Shown here one piece after another: positions 38,035 through 48,114 of a DNA stretch of 64,000 nt. The position numbers and the translations under genes are program-made. The stretch covers positions 1 through 64,000 of the forward strand of contig JAAZIU010000034.1 in assembly GCA_012800735.1 (NCBI GenBank). The letters run 5' to 3'. Position 1 is the first letter of the stretch. The number at the start of each line of letters is the position of its first letter. Origin of the DNA: Clostridiales bacterium. Lineage in GTDB: Bacteria > Bacillota > Clostridia > Oscillospirales > CAG-272. The notes under the pieces are model-generated. The model did no database searches, was not told the DNA's origin, and saw nothing but the letters and a program-made list of their open reading frames with translations.

Positions 38035-39246
38035 TTAATTATTCTTGTTTTTCAGAGAGGCGAGGTCCGCTGCATTAATCATCGAACCCGGCTCTATTGT
38101 AACTCCGGGATCGATTTCCAGCTCTGAACCTACAAGCGTTATCTTGACGTTATCTGCGCGCGGGGCGCCAATACGGCAGTTTTCGCCTACAACAACTTCG
38201 GTATCGATGATGGAATAATTGATCTCGGCGCCTTTCTTTATGCAGGTGTTAGCCATAATGATGGAATCCTTGACAACGGCGCCCGGCTCGACTACAACTC
38301 CGTTTGAAAGCACGGAATTGATTACACATCCGTGGATATTGCAGCCTTCTGTAATTATCGAGTTTTTGACCTCAGCTTCGCAGCCGATATAATGCGGCGG
38401 CAGCGCGTAGTTTCTGAAATAGATCCTCCACCTGCGGTCGTTAAGATAAAATTCGGGATTATCGCCAAGCAAATCCATGTTTGCTTCCCAAAGCGACTCA
38501 AGTGTGCCTACGTCTTTCCAATAGCCTGAGAAAGGATAGGCAAACATAGTCTCTCCGTTATTCAGCATCTTAGGAATTACATTCTTTCCGAAATCCTTTG
38601 AAGATTCCGGATCCTCTTCGTCTTCAGTCAGATATTTGAAAAGCTTATCTTTGCTGAAGATATAAATTCCCATCGAGGCATGGGTTGACTTCGGGTTCGG
38701 CGGCTTTTCCTCAAATTCGTATATTCTGCCGTCGTCATAAGTGTTCATTATTCCGAAACGGCTCGCTTGTTCAATCGGTACGTCGATAACCGCTATGGTG
38801 CAGTCGGCGTTACGCTCCTTATGATAATCCAGCATCTTTGAGTAGTCCATCTTGTAGATATGGTCGCCGGAAAGAATGAGGACATACTCGGGATCATACC
38901 TTGCGATAAAATTCAGATTCTGATAAATCGCGTTTGCGGTGCCTTTGTACCAGTCGGAAGTTGTTCCCTGATAAGGCGGAAGTACTCTTGCGCCTCCTAC
39001 AGAACGGTCAAGATCCCACGGCTCTCCGGTTCCGATATATTCGTTTAATACCATCGGCTGATACTGAGTCAGTACACCGACTGTATCGATTCCGGAATTG
39101 ATGCAGTTCGAAAGAGTAAAATCGATAATTCTGTACTTGCCCCCGAAAGGAACTGCGGGCTTTGCTATCTTATCGGTAAGCTTATATAAACGGCTTCCCC
39201 TTCCGCCTGCCAACAGCATGGCGACACATTCCTTTTTCGTATACAT
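38035..39246 (-). CDS. glgC: glucose-1-phosphate adenylyltransferase
   Basis: '[38 protein letters not shown]'. Confidence 0.96.
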   Translation of the reverse strand: MYTKKECVAMLLAGGRGSRLYKLTDKIAKPAVPFGGKYRIIDFTLSNCINSGIDTVGVLTQYQPMVLNEYIGTGEPWDLDRSVGGARVLPPYQGTTSDWYKGTANAIYQNLNFIARYDPEYVLILSGDHIYKMDYSKMLDYHKERNADCTIAVIDVPIEQASRFGIMNTYDDGRIYEFEEKPPNPKSTHASMGIYIFSKDKLFKYLTEDEEDPESSKDFGKNVIPKMLNNGETMFAYPFSGYWKDVGTLESLWEANMDLLGDNPEFYLNDRRWRIYFRNYALPPHYIGCEAEVKNSIITEGCNIHGCVINSVLSNGVVVEPGAVVKDSIIMANTCIKKGAEINYSIIDTEVVVGENCRIGAPRADNVKITLVGSELEIDPGVTIEPGSMINAADLASLKNKNN

Positions 39247-39264
39247 ACTGCACGCTCCTTGTTT

Positions 39265-41256
39265 TTATTTATCAATGACTATCGTGTTTTCGCCGGCATA
39301 CGGCTCTGACTTTAAATAAATCGCGGAAAGAGGCGCCAGATTTACCGATATGTCGCCATTTTCCTCGATATAAAGCTCATCTTTAAATAAATCATCTCCC
39401 CCATATTCAATGTTATCGGAACTAAAAATAATTCTCCAAGCCAGATTGAGATCTTTTTTCGAAAAAGAGTAACTTTCCGGCTCATTCTTTAGAACAGTCG
39501 GAACTCTGTATCTAATTCTGGCTGCGCCGGAAAAATTAAATATTGCGGCAATCGAATTTCCTTTGCGATCGTATCTTTTATAAGCTATTACATTATCATC
39601 TTTTGCGTCGGCCAGAAGCCATCTGAAGCCATTCCAACTGAAGTCATCATCCCAGAACGGTTTTGATTCAAGGTAAAGCGCGTTAAGGTCGCGGTTGAAT
39701 TCCTGGAGCTTTCTATGCGTTTCGTAGTCGAGCATAAACCATTCAAGCTGATTTTCGTAGTCCCACTCGCGGAAAGGACCGTATTCGGTGCCCATAAAAG
39801 TCATTTTTTTGCCGGGATGCGCCATCATGTGCATCATAAATGTGCGGTAGCCGGCGAATTTTTGCTCATAGTTGCCCCACATCTTATCAAGCAGTGACTT
39901 TTTGCCGTGAACCACCTCGTCGTGAGAAACCGGAAGTATGTAATTTTCACCGAAAGCATACATAAGCGAGAATGTCAGCTTATCGTGCTTGTATTTACGG
40001 AATACCGGGTCAACGGAGACATAATCATACATGTCGTTCGCCCAACCCATATTCCACTTAAGAGTAAAGCCGAGTCCGCCTTTCGATACCGGTCTTGTAA
40101 GATTTTTCCATGCGGTGGATTCTTCCGCGGCTATCATTACATCCGGAAATTGACCTGTAATGGTTCCGTTCAGCTTCTTGAAAAATGAAATTGCTTCGAG
40201 ATTCTTATTATCGCCGTATACGTTGGGAATCCATTCTCCCGGCTGTCTGTCGTAATCGAGATAGAGCATCGACGCTACCGCGTCTATCCGAAGTCCGTCA
40301 ATGTGATATACATCAAGCCAGAAAAGAGCGTTGGAAACTAAAAAGCACTGCACTTCGTTGCGCCCGACATCGAATACCCGGGTACCCCAACCGGAATGTT
40401 CTATCCTGTCCTGACCCTGATATTCATAAAGCGGCGAGCCGTCGAATTCGTAAAGACCGTGCTCATCCTTTGGAAAATGCGCCGGCACCCAGTCAAGAAT
40501 TACTCCGACCCCCGACTGATGAAGTCTGTCGACAAAGTTCTTGAAATCATTCGGAGAGCCGTGTCTTGCCGTAGGAGCGTAATAACCGCAGATCTGATAT
40601 CCCCAGGAGCCGTCGAAAGGATGCTCCATAACCGGCATCAGTTCGACGTGGGTATAGCCCATCCGTTTGACATAAGGAATCAGCTCATCGGCAATCTCAG
40701 AATATGTCAGATAATTATCGCTGTCATTCTTTGTTGTTTTTCCGTCCCGGGTTCGCCATGAACCAAGATGTAATTCATAGATGTTTATCGGGCAGGAATA
40801 AATACCGTTTTTGTCCGGTGACATCTGCTTTTTTCGGTATTCAAGCCAGCTCTTGTCCTGCCATTCGTATTCGGGAGCGTCGTAAATTATTGATGCGGTC
40901 TGCATCAGAGTTTCCTGGCTCTGAGCATAAGGATCTGCTTTAAGAGTGGCGGTTCCGTCACGGATTATGCGGTATTTGTATCTGACATTTCCGTCTTCAA
41001 ATTCTTTAACCGCAACCCTTGTTTCCCATATTCCTCCGTCGGTTATCCTTGTCATCGGATTTTCCGCGGGATCCCAGCCGTTAAAATCACCCGTCAGGCA
41101 AACGGAGTCGGCGTTGGGCGCCCAGACACGGAATACATAGTAATCGCCATCTCTGTGAGAGCCCATGTATTCCCAGCTGCGATAATTCGTCCCCTGATGA
41201 AAGAGGTAGGATGCCAGATCCTGCTTTTCCGGCGCAGGCGCCGTTTTATTCTTCAT
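39265..41256 (-). CDS. glgB: 1,4-alpha-glucan branching enzyme
   Basis: 'RVWAPNADSVCLTGDFNGW', 'GVILDWVPAHFPKDEHGL', 'GLRIDAVASMLYLDY', 'AAEESTAW'. Confidence 0.95.
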   Translation of the reverse strand: MKNKTAPAPEKQDLASYLFHQGTNYRSWEYMGSHRDGDYYVFRVWAPNADSVCLTGDFNGWDPAENPMTRITDGGIWETRVAVKEFEDGNVRYKYRIIRDGTATLKADPYAQSQETLMQTASIIYDAPEYEWQDKSWLEYRKKQMSPDKNGIYSCPINIYELHLGSWRTRDGKTTKNDSDNYLTYSEIADELIPYVKRMGYTHVELMPVMEHPFDGSWGYQICGYYAPTARHGSPNDFKNFVDRLHQSGVGVILDWVPAHFPKDEHGLYEFDGSPLYEYQGQDRIEHSGWGTRVFDVGRNEVQCFLVSNALFWLDVYHIDGLRIDAVASMLYLDYDRQPGEWIPNVYGDNKNLEAISFFKKLNGTITGQFPDVMIAAEESTAWKNLTRPVSKGGLGFTLKWNMGWANDMYDYVSVDPVFRKYKHDKLTFSLMYAFGENYILPVSHDEVVHGKKSLLDKMWGNYEQKFAGYRTFMMHMMAHPGKKMTFMGTEYGPFREWDYENQLEWFMLDYETHRKLQEFNRDLNALYLESKPFWDDDFSWNGFRWLLADAKDDNVIAYKRYDRKGNSIAAIFNFSGAARIRYRVPTVLKNEPESYSFSKKDLNLAWRIIFSSDNIEYGGDDLFKDELYIEENGDISVNLAPLSAIYLKSEPYAGENTIVIDK

Positions 41257-41500
41257 AACACTTTACCTCCCTTTCAATCTCAATCTACAGCTCGTCTGAG
41301 TATATTATACAATATTATAAACCGGAATTCAATAGAAAATGGTTAACAATACAAGTAAATCTGCAAATGAGCGGATTTAGACAGCATGATTTCTAAAAGA
41401 TTCTTTGCTTCTTCAATCTAGATAGCAGTGAAAATCAAATTTCCAGCGCTTTCATGAATATGAATACTTTCGGTATAATTTAATTTACGGTATCGAATCA

Positions 41501-42304
41501 TTACTTATTTATATATTCAATTAAATCATCTATTCTTTTGCTTCTTTCTGCATTATCGAGTAGCAATATAGCAAGTAACCACATTTGATAGATATCATCA
41601 TATACCGATTCCAGCTTGTCATCTGTCATTTTTTTAATCTGTTCATTTTCAGAAATGTCATGACGAATAAACTTATTAAGCAGCCAGAATAATTTTGATG
41701 TAAATTTTTCATTAATGCTTTTTAATTCTTTTCGCTTAGGTTCAATGTTATCAGCCATATGCTTTAAAATAGTTCTTTTCTTGGTCAATTGACCTTTCAA
41801 ACGATGATGATTGTACTCAAGTATAGAATAACTCAATTCAGATTCTATAATTTCTGCTGCCGCTATTGCAGCAGGATTTTTTTCAACAAATATTATGCAA
41901 TTTTCTTTTCTGATTCTTTGGTAGCCGAGATCTTCCATACAGCTTATAACATTTTTAGGAAGCTGTTTCAACTCATCAATAGTTAGAATATGGCTAAATA
42001 TTAAACCCAAACAAAATGTTAAGATATATTCAGCAAAGCTTATCAATAACTCAATATCAATTTCTAGAGGGTTTTCTATAAAATAAAAGTCATGAGAATC
42101 GTTAAAATCTTCGACAGATATACATCTACCTATAAGTTGTTTATCCAATAAGACAAACTTATACGCAATTAAATCCGCAATACTTCTATAACTTTTACAT
42201 GATGTATTAATTGGTTCATTATAGAATTGCTTATACAATCTATCGTATTCTCTACGCAAGTCAATTTCTGCGGTTCGAAGTATGTCGTATATATTTTTTC
42301 TCAT
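41501..42304 (-). CDS. hypothetical protein
   Basis: 267-codon ORF, AT-rich, no recognised domain. Confidence 0.5.
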   Translation of the reverse strand: MRKNIYDILRTAEIDLRREYDRLYKQFYNEPINTSCKSYRSIADLIAYKFVLLDKQLIGRCISVEDFNDSHDFYFIENPLEIDIELLISFAEYILTFCLGLIFSHILTIDELKQLPKNVISCMEDLGYQRIRKENCIIFVEKNPAAIAAAEIIESELSYSILEYNHHRLKGQLTKKRTILKHMADNIEPKRKELKSINEKFTSKLFWLLNKFIRHDISENEQIKKMTDDKLESVYDDIYQMWLLAILLLDNAERSKRIDDLIEYINK

Positions 42305-42362
42305 AATTCACATTTCAATACAAGGTAAAACGGTGAATAAAACGGAAGGAAAATATCCGCTT

Positions 42363-43367
42363 TCACCCCATATCACGGAATATCGGTTCTTCCTTTATTT
42401 CGTCTTCTTTTTCATCGACATAGGGATCTATCATTATCTCCTTAATTTTCGGATATGCCGCATAAGCCGCTATGAAAGCGCCGGTCGCAAGAGTGATTAT
42501 GAACGGGAGAATTATACCAATAGGTATATACATTATAAACAACGCGTAATTTGTCGCCACAAGCGCGACAATCCCGAGAAGAGCAAGCGCATTGCGTTTG
42601 AAATTGAGTATTGAAAAGATAAAGGCATTCTTATAAATATGGCGAAGTTTCAGATTAAAGGTTATCAATAAAATATATATATAGAACCGCATAAGAAAAT
42701 ATATTACCGAGACGAGGATTGAGAAATAGAACATAACATTGTTCAGAAACGGTCCTATATTATAATAGAAAAATACGACGTCATAGGCAAGCAAGCCCAT
42801 AAACAGCACATCAAGGATTCCGACTACCATTCCCTGAAAGAGATTTCGCTTAATGGCGTACCAGAAATCGTCCCACATGAATATCGGCTCTGCCTTGACT
42901 ATATTACGCAAAATATATGTTGTTCCGACGGATACATATCCCCAGGTAAACAAAGCAAGCCCGCTGAGCCCGAAAAGAATCAATGTGGCGGTCGTGTTGA
43001 CCGAAAGCTCTGTCTGAATTCCGTGTACCCCCATCAACGCGGATATCGCGGGATTACCGGGGTTTATTTTAAACACGCCAAAGACAGGTCCGAACAGCTG
43101 TGATGAAGGAGCGGTTGTATGCTTGTTAAGGTAACCGCCCATTGCAAAAAGTCCGAAAAACAGCGGAAAGTTGCCTAAAACCATATAGATGTTCACCGAG
43201 AGGAGACGACCGAGATTTTCTATATACATCTTAAAGAAAGTCGGAGCGTCACGTTTTCCCCAACCATCACCGTATGATGTCTTTTTAACTCCCTTTCCGT
43301 CTTTTGTCGGGTTGAATATTTCAAATAAGTTAAATTTCTTTTTTGCCATAATTTTATCTATCTTCAA
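42363..43367 (-). CDS. DUF624/YesL-like membrane protein
   Basis: 'FNLFEIFNPTKDGKGVKK...FFKMYIENLGRLLSVNIYMVLGNFPLFFGLFAMGG' with several TM segments. Confidence 0.65.
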   Translation of the reverse strand: MKIDKIMAKKKFNLFEIFNPTKDGKGVKKTSYGDGWGKRDAPTFFKMYIENLGRLLSVNIYMVLGNFPLFFGLFAMGGYLNKHTTAPSSQLFGPVFGVFKINPGNPAISALMGVHGIQTELSVNTTATLILFGLSGLALFTWGYVSVGTTYILRNIVKAEPIFMWDDFWYAIKRNLFQGMVVGILDVLFMGLLAYDVVFFYYNIGPFLNNVMFYFSILVSVIYFLMRFYIYILLITFNLKLRHIYKNAFIFSILNFKRNALALLGIVALVATNYALFIMYIPIGIILPFIITLATGAFIAAYAAYPKIKEIMIDPYVDEKEDEIKEEPIFRDMG

Positions 43368-44176
43368 TCTTCTGATAATTCATACGCTCTTTTTGTGCAG
43401 GCGTCCATTGCCCGGTCGAGTATTTCCGCGAATCTTCCGTCGTAAAGCTCATTCATCGCGGCAAGAGTGGTTCCTCCGGGAGAGCAAACCATTTTTATAA
43501 GCTCTTCCTCCGAAAGCTCTGAGTTTTTAAGCAATTCTGCCGAGCCTGTTACTGCGTCGCAGATTATTTCTTTAATAATCTTGCGGTCAAAGCCGTGTTT
43601 TTCCGCATTGTCAACCATGGCTTTAATAAAATAGAAAACATATGCGGGAGAAGAGGCTGTATAAGCGATAATATCGTTCATTCTTCCCTCTTCAAGCTCG
43701 AAAGCATTGCCAAGCGCGCCAAAAATGCGTTTTATGCCCTCATAAGCTTCATCACCGACATATTCATTCCTTGTCAGAGCAATCACCCCTCTGCCGATAA
43801 GCATCGGAGTATTTGGCATTGTTCTTATAACACCCAAATCGTTTTTACCGATCGCCACGCAGATGCTTTGCATAGTTTTGCCGGTTACGACGGAAACCAA
43901 AACTTTTCCGTCCAAAACAACTCCATTCTCTTTTATATCCTCAAGAGGGATTGAAAATGTCTGTGGTTTTACCGCCAAAATAATAATATCGGCAAAATCC
44001 GCAGCTTCATGCGCGTTTGATGCTTTTCTGTATTCTTTTGCAAATCTTTCGTATTTTGATTTATCGGTATCGAAAAGACAGACATTTTCATAAGGTATGG
44101 AAAGCGTTTCCATACCTTTTATTATCGCTCCTGCCATATTACCGACTCCGATAAATGCAAATTTTTTATTAATCAT
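43364..44176 (-). CDS. proC: pyrroline-5-carboxylate reductase
   Basis: 'FAFIGVGNMAGAIIKG', 'VIRTMPNTPMLIGRG', 'CSPGGTTLAAM'. Confidence 0.95.
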   Translation of the reverse strand: MINKKFAFIGVGNMAGAIIKGMETLSIPYENVCLFDTDKSKYERFAKEYRKASNAHEAADFADIIILAVKPQTFSIPLEDIKENGVVLDGKVLVSVVTGKTMQSICVAIGKNDLGVIRTMPNTPMLIGRGVIALTRNEYVGDEAYEGIKRIFGALGNAFELEEGRMNDIIAYTASSPAYVFYFIKAMVDNAEKHGFDRKIIKEIICDAVTGSAELLKNSELSEEELIKMVCSPGGTTLAAMNELYDGRFAEILDRAMDACTKRAYELSED

Positions 44177-44363
44177 CAGCAAGCCTCTATATGCTAATTA
44201 TCCGTTACCTATATTATATAACATTATCTTTCTCTGCGCAAGACAAAACAAGATTTTTTACAAATGAACTGTCAGGTGTTGATTTATTCAATTAAAAGCT
44301 GTATAATATATATCAAAGCAAGTAAAAAAACATGCTGTAATTGGCACGGAGGTGCATATTCAT

Positions 44364-45374
44364 ATGAACAGCGGACAATTTTCCGACAACAGATATTATA
44401 AAATCAAGCGGGACAAGAAGAAAATCATCAAATTCAGCTTATTGATTTTAGCTGCCGTAGTCCTGATTATTATGCTGTCAACCTGCTTCTACACGGTAAA
44501 TGACAAGCAGCGCGGCGTTATTACAACTTTCGGTAAAGTAACCGGAATAGCCGACGCGGGAATACACTTCAAGATTCCTTTCGGCATTCAGCAGGTTCAC
44601 AAGGTCGATGTAAATATCTATCAAAAGATTGAAATCGGTTATCGCTCAAAAGACAGCGGCGTCGGGAGTTATGATGTCATCGAAAACGAGAGTAAGATGA
44701 TTACCGGAGACTACAATATTATCAACGTTGATTTCTTCGTTGAATACAGGATTGCCGATCCGGTTAAGTATCTTTACAACTCATATTCGCCGGAGCTGAT
44801 TCTTAAAAACCTGACACAAAGTCAGATAAGAAATATAGTCGGTTCCGCCGATGTTGACGAGGCTCTGACGACCGGAAAAGCCGAGATGCAGACGCATATC
44901 TTCGACCTTGTAACCACTGAGCTTGAAAAATACGATATCGGCTTAACGCTTACCGACATCAAGATTCAGGACAGTGAACCGCCGACACAGGAAGTCATCG
45001 AAGCCTTCAAAAACGTCGAAACAGCAAAACAGGGAGCCGAAACTGCGATTAACCAGGCAAAAGCTTATCAGAACGCTCAGCTGCCGCTGGCGCAGGCGGA
45101 AGCTGACAAGCTTATTCAAAACGCCGAATTTTTGAAGCAAAGCCGTATAAACGAAGCGACTGAAAAAATCGCTATGTTCAACGCAATGTATAATGAATAT
45201 CGTCTGAATCCCGAAATAACCCGAATCCGGATGTATTACGAGGCTATTGAGGCGATGCTGCCCGATGTCAAGGTCTATATCGATGTATCCGACTCGTCCC
45301 ACACACAAAAGTTGCTTCCGCTTGAAAGTCTTGTAAGCACAGGCGGAACTCCTGCAACTGAAGGAGGTAATTGA
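44364..45374 (+). CDS. SPFH-domain protein, HflK-like
   Basis: N-terminal TM, prohibitin/SPFH domain; ATG after ggaggtg. Confidence 0.85.
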   Translation: MNSGQFSDNRYYKIKRDKKKIIKFSLLILAAVVLIIMLSTCFYTVNDKQRGVITTFGKVTGIADAGIHFKIPFGIQQVHKVDVNIYQKIEIGYRSKDSGVGSYDVIENESKMITGDYNIINVDFFVEYRIADPVKYLYNSYSPELILKNLTQSQIRNIVGSADVDEALTTGKAEMQTHIFDLVTTELEKYDIGLTLTDIKIQDSEPPTQEVIEAFKNVETAKQGAETAINQAKAYQNAQLPLAQAEADKLIQNAEFLKQSRINEATEKIAMFNAMYNEYRLNPEITRIRMYYEAIEAMLPDVKVYIDVSDSSHTQKLLPLESLVSTGGTPATEGGN

Positions 45375-45375
45375 G

Positions 45376-46272
45376 ATGGGAGCCTTATTAAATAAAAAGA
45401 CTATTATACTTATTGTCGTGGCTGTAATTGTCGTAATCGCGCTGGCAGTGCTGTTTTCCAGCCTTTATGTCGTAGCTGAAAACGAATACGCCTGCGTAGT
45501 CAGATTCTCTAAAATTATTGATACATCGGCAGAAGCCGGACTTCACTTAAAAGCTCCGTTCGTCGACGAAATAAAAAAGTTTCCCAAGACAATAATGTTT
45601 TACGACATTCCGCCGTCTGAAGCGCTTACCGCTGATCAGAAAAACATGACAGTGGATATGTATGTGCTGTGGGCGATAGAAGATCCTCTTACCTTTTACA
45701 AAACTATCGGCTCGCTCGATGAAGCTGAAATGAGACTTAACGCAATAACTTATAACTCTCTTAAGAATCTGATGGGAACTCTTTATCAGAATGATATAAT
45801 CAATATGGACGACGGAGCTGAGAGGAACTATATATATCAGACTATCTCCGACAACGTTACAAAGGTCAGCAAGACTTATGGCATCAATGTAATAGATGTC
45901 AAAATCAAACGCTTTGATCTTCCGGAAGATAACGAACAGGCGGTCTATTCCCGAATGATCTCAGACCGGAACCAGATAGCAGAAAAATACCGCGCCGACG
46001 GCGATTATGAGGCTTCCCTTATAATCAACGACACCGACAGACAGGTAAATATAACAATTTCCAACGCCGAAGCGGAAGCGGCAAAAATTGAGGCGGCGGG
46101 AGAGGCTGAATACATGCGAATGCTCGCAGAAGCTTATGACACCGACGACAAAAAAGACTTCTATGAATTCCAGCTTGCGCTTGAGGCTCTGAAAGCTTCT
46201 CTTAAAGGCAGCGAGAAGACTGTAATCCTTGATTCCGACAGCGCTCTCGGAAAGGCTCTGCTTGAACCGTAA
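45376..46272 (+). CDS. SPFH-domain protein, HflC-like
   Basis: N-terminal TM, 'VVAENEYACVVRFSKIIDTSAEAGLHLKAPFVDEIKKFPK'. Confidence 0.87.
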   Translation: MGALLNKKTIILIVVAVIVVIALAVLFSSLYVVAENEYACVVRFSKIIDTSAEAGLHLKAPFVDEIKKFPKTIMFYDIPPSEALTADQKNMTVDMYVLWAIEDPLTFYKTIGSLDEAEMRLNAITYNSLKNLMGTLYQNDIINMDDGAERNYIYQTISDNVTKVSKTYGINVIDVKIKRFDLPEDNEQAVYSRMISDRNQIAEKYRADGDYEASLIINDTDRQVNITISNAEAEAAKIEAAGEAEYMRMLAEAYDTDDKKDFYEFQLALEALKASLKGSEKTVILDSDSALGKALLEP

Positions 46273-46283
46273 TCACACCTGAG

Positions 46284-46928
46284 ATGGATTTTATTAAGCA
46301 TATAATCGGCTTTGACAAAGCCGGACAAGAAGCTAAAAATTCAACGCCGTCAAATATCAAAGCGGTTTTTCGAAACATTCCGTCTCTTCAGACAAAACGG
46401 CTTCTGCTTAGAAAGATCGTCCCCCGCGACTGTGAAGATATGTATGAATACTCATGTCAGGAGCTGGTTACTAGATATCTTCTCTGGTATCCTCATCCTT
46501 CGCCCGAGTTTACCGAAAGTTATATTGAAAGGCTTCAGGATGATTACCGGGGAGGGAGCTTTTTCGACTGGGGTGTTGTGCTGCCAGACTTTAAAGGTCG
46601 TGAAAAAATGATAGGTACCTGCGGATTTACCGAACTTGATCCTGCAAATAACCGCGGAGAGATAGGCTATGTTTTAAATCCGCGGTTCTGGGGGCAAGGA
46701 TATGCAGTCGAGGCTGCCAAGCGGGTGATTCGCTTCGGATTTGAGCAGTTATCGCTAAACCGCATAGACGCCCGATATATGATTGAGAACGAACACAGCG
46801 CATATGTTATGGAGAGCTGCTCGATGAAATTCGAAGGGATTCGTCGTCAGGCTATGTATGTCAAAGGCAGATACCGGGATATCGGAGAATACTCGATATT
46901 AAGAAGTGATTATTTACGCGACAAATAA
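46284..46928 (+). CDS. GNAT N-acetyltransferase (RimJ-like)
   Basis: 'LQTKRLLLRKI', 'GEIGYVLNPRFWGQGYAVEAAKRVIRFGFEQLSLNRIDARYMIENEHSAYVME'. Confidence 0.88.
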   Translation: MDFIKHIIGFDKAGQEAKNSTPSNIKAVFRNIPSLQTKRLLLRKIVPRDCEDMYEYSCQELVTRYLLWYPHPSPEFTESYIERLQDDYRGGSFFDWGVVLPDFKGREKMIGTCGFTELDPANNRGEIGYVLNPRFWGQGYAVEAAKRVIRFGFEQLSLNRIDARYMIENEHSAYVMESCSMKFEGIRRQAMYVKGRYRDIGEYSILRSDYLRDK

Positions 46929-46997
46929 GTTTATATAGCGGATGAACTTTTTCTGCGATAAATCATAAAACGTCTTTCCGTAATGAAGAGGATAAAT

Positions 46998-48071
46998 ATG
47001 TCTTTCCGAAATTTGATTGACTTCAGCGATATTCCCGCAAAGGAATGGGAGGAAATGTGCACTCTCGCCGCCGATATGAAAATACATCCACACCGGTATG
47101 TAAGCGCGTGCGCCGGGAAGGTTTTAGCGACTTTATTTTATGAGCCTTCTACCAGAACTCAGTTAAGCTTTCAAACCGCGATGTTTCGGCTCGGAGGCTC
47201 GGTAATCGGTTTTTCCGACCCTAATTCAAGTTCGGTTTCAAAGGGAGAAACGCTGAGGGATACTATTAAAATAGTTTCCACCTACGCCGATGTCGTTGCT
47301 ATGAGAAATCCCGTCGAAGGAGCAGCTTTCGCCGCATCCCTTTATTGCCGCGTACCGCTGATTAACGCGGGTGACGGCGGGCATCTTCACCCTACACAGA
47401 CAATGACCGACATGTATACCATACGAGAGGAAAAAGGGGGATGCGACGGGCTTTCCATCGGTATGTGCGGTGATCTTCTTAACGGAAGGACCGTTCATTC
47501 CCTTTCAAAGGCGCTTTCTCCGCACTTCGGAAACACTTATTATCTGATATCCACCGATAAGCTTAAAATGCCGGGATATGCAACAGAAATGCTTTCGGCA
47601 AACGGCGGTAAGATCATTGAATGCCGTTCACTTGACGAATGCATCGCTTTGTTAGACGTGCTTTATATGACGCGAATACAACGGGAACGGTTCTCAAGTG
47701 AGTCTGACTACCGGTCGCAAGCGGGCATATTTGTCCTCGACAATGAAAAACTTAAAAAAGCCAAGGATGATCTTATTATTCTTCATCCCCTGCCTAAAGT
47801 GGATGAGATTTCATACGAAGTTGACGATGATCCCCGTTCCAAATACTTTGAGCAGGCAGAAAATGCGTTATATCTCCGGATGGCGCTTATATTGACGCTT
47901 ACCGAAAAGTTTCCGGATCGGCTGCCGGTAAAAGGTGAAAAATATATATTTTCCGGCGAAAGATATTGTAAAAATCCTGTCTGTATCTCGAATCACGAAA
48001 AATATCTGCCAAAAATCGTCAAACAAAAGAATGAAAGAAAATACTGCGGTTACTGCGATCGCGATGTATAA
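46998..48071 (+). CDS. pyrB: aspartate carbamoyltransferase catalytic chain with C-terminal PyrI-like zinc ribbon
   Basis: 'FYEPSTRTQLSFQTAM', 'SVSKGETLRDTIK', 'HPTQTMTDMYTI', 'ILHPLPKVDEI'; tail CKNPVC...CGYC. Confidence 0.93.
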   Translation: MSFRNLIDFSDIPAKEWEEMCTLAADMKIHPHRYVSACAGKVLATLFYEPSTRTQLSFQTAMFRLGGSVIGFSDPNSSSVSKGETLRDTIKIVSTYADVVAMRNPVEGAAFAASLYCRVPLINAGDGGHLHPTQTMTDMYTIREEKGGCDGLSIGMCGDLLNGRTVHSLSKALSPHFGNTYYLISTDKLKMPGYATEMLSANGGKIIECRSLDECIALLDVLYMTRIQRERFSSESDYRSQAGIFVLDNEKLKKAKDDLIILHPLPKVDEISYEVDDDPRSKYFEQAENALYLRMALILTLTEKFPDRLPVKGEKYIFSGERYCKNPVCISNHEKYLPKIVKQKNERKYCGYCDRDV

Positions 48072-48078
48072 ATTGAAA

Positions 48079-48110
48079 ACCGGCGCCTTTTTTGGGGCGC
48101 CGGTCTTTAT
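48079..48110. terminator. terminator
   Basis: accggcgcc...ggcgccggt + CTTTAT. Confidence 0.65.
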
Positions 48111-48114
48111 ATTA

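Noticed and set aside
40185-40544. Plus-strand ORFs antisense to glgB (also 40396-40761, 39907-40188)
   Set aside because: Shadow ORFs of a strongly conserved gene; no protein family features
46312-46611. 99-aa plus ORF inside the GNAT gene
   Set aside because: Alternate frame of a clear acetyltransferase gene
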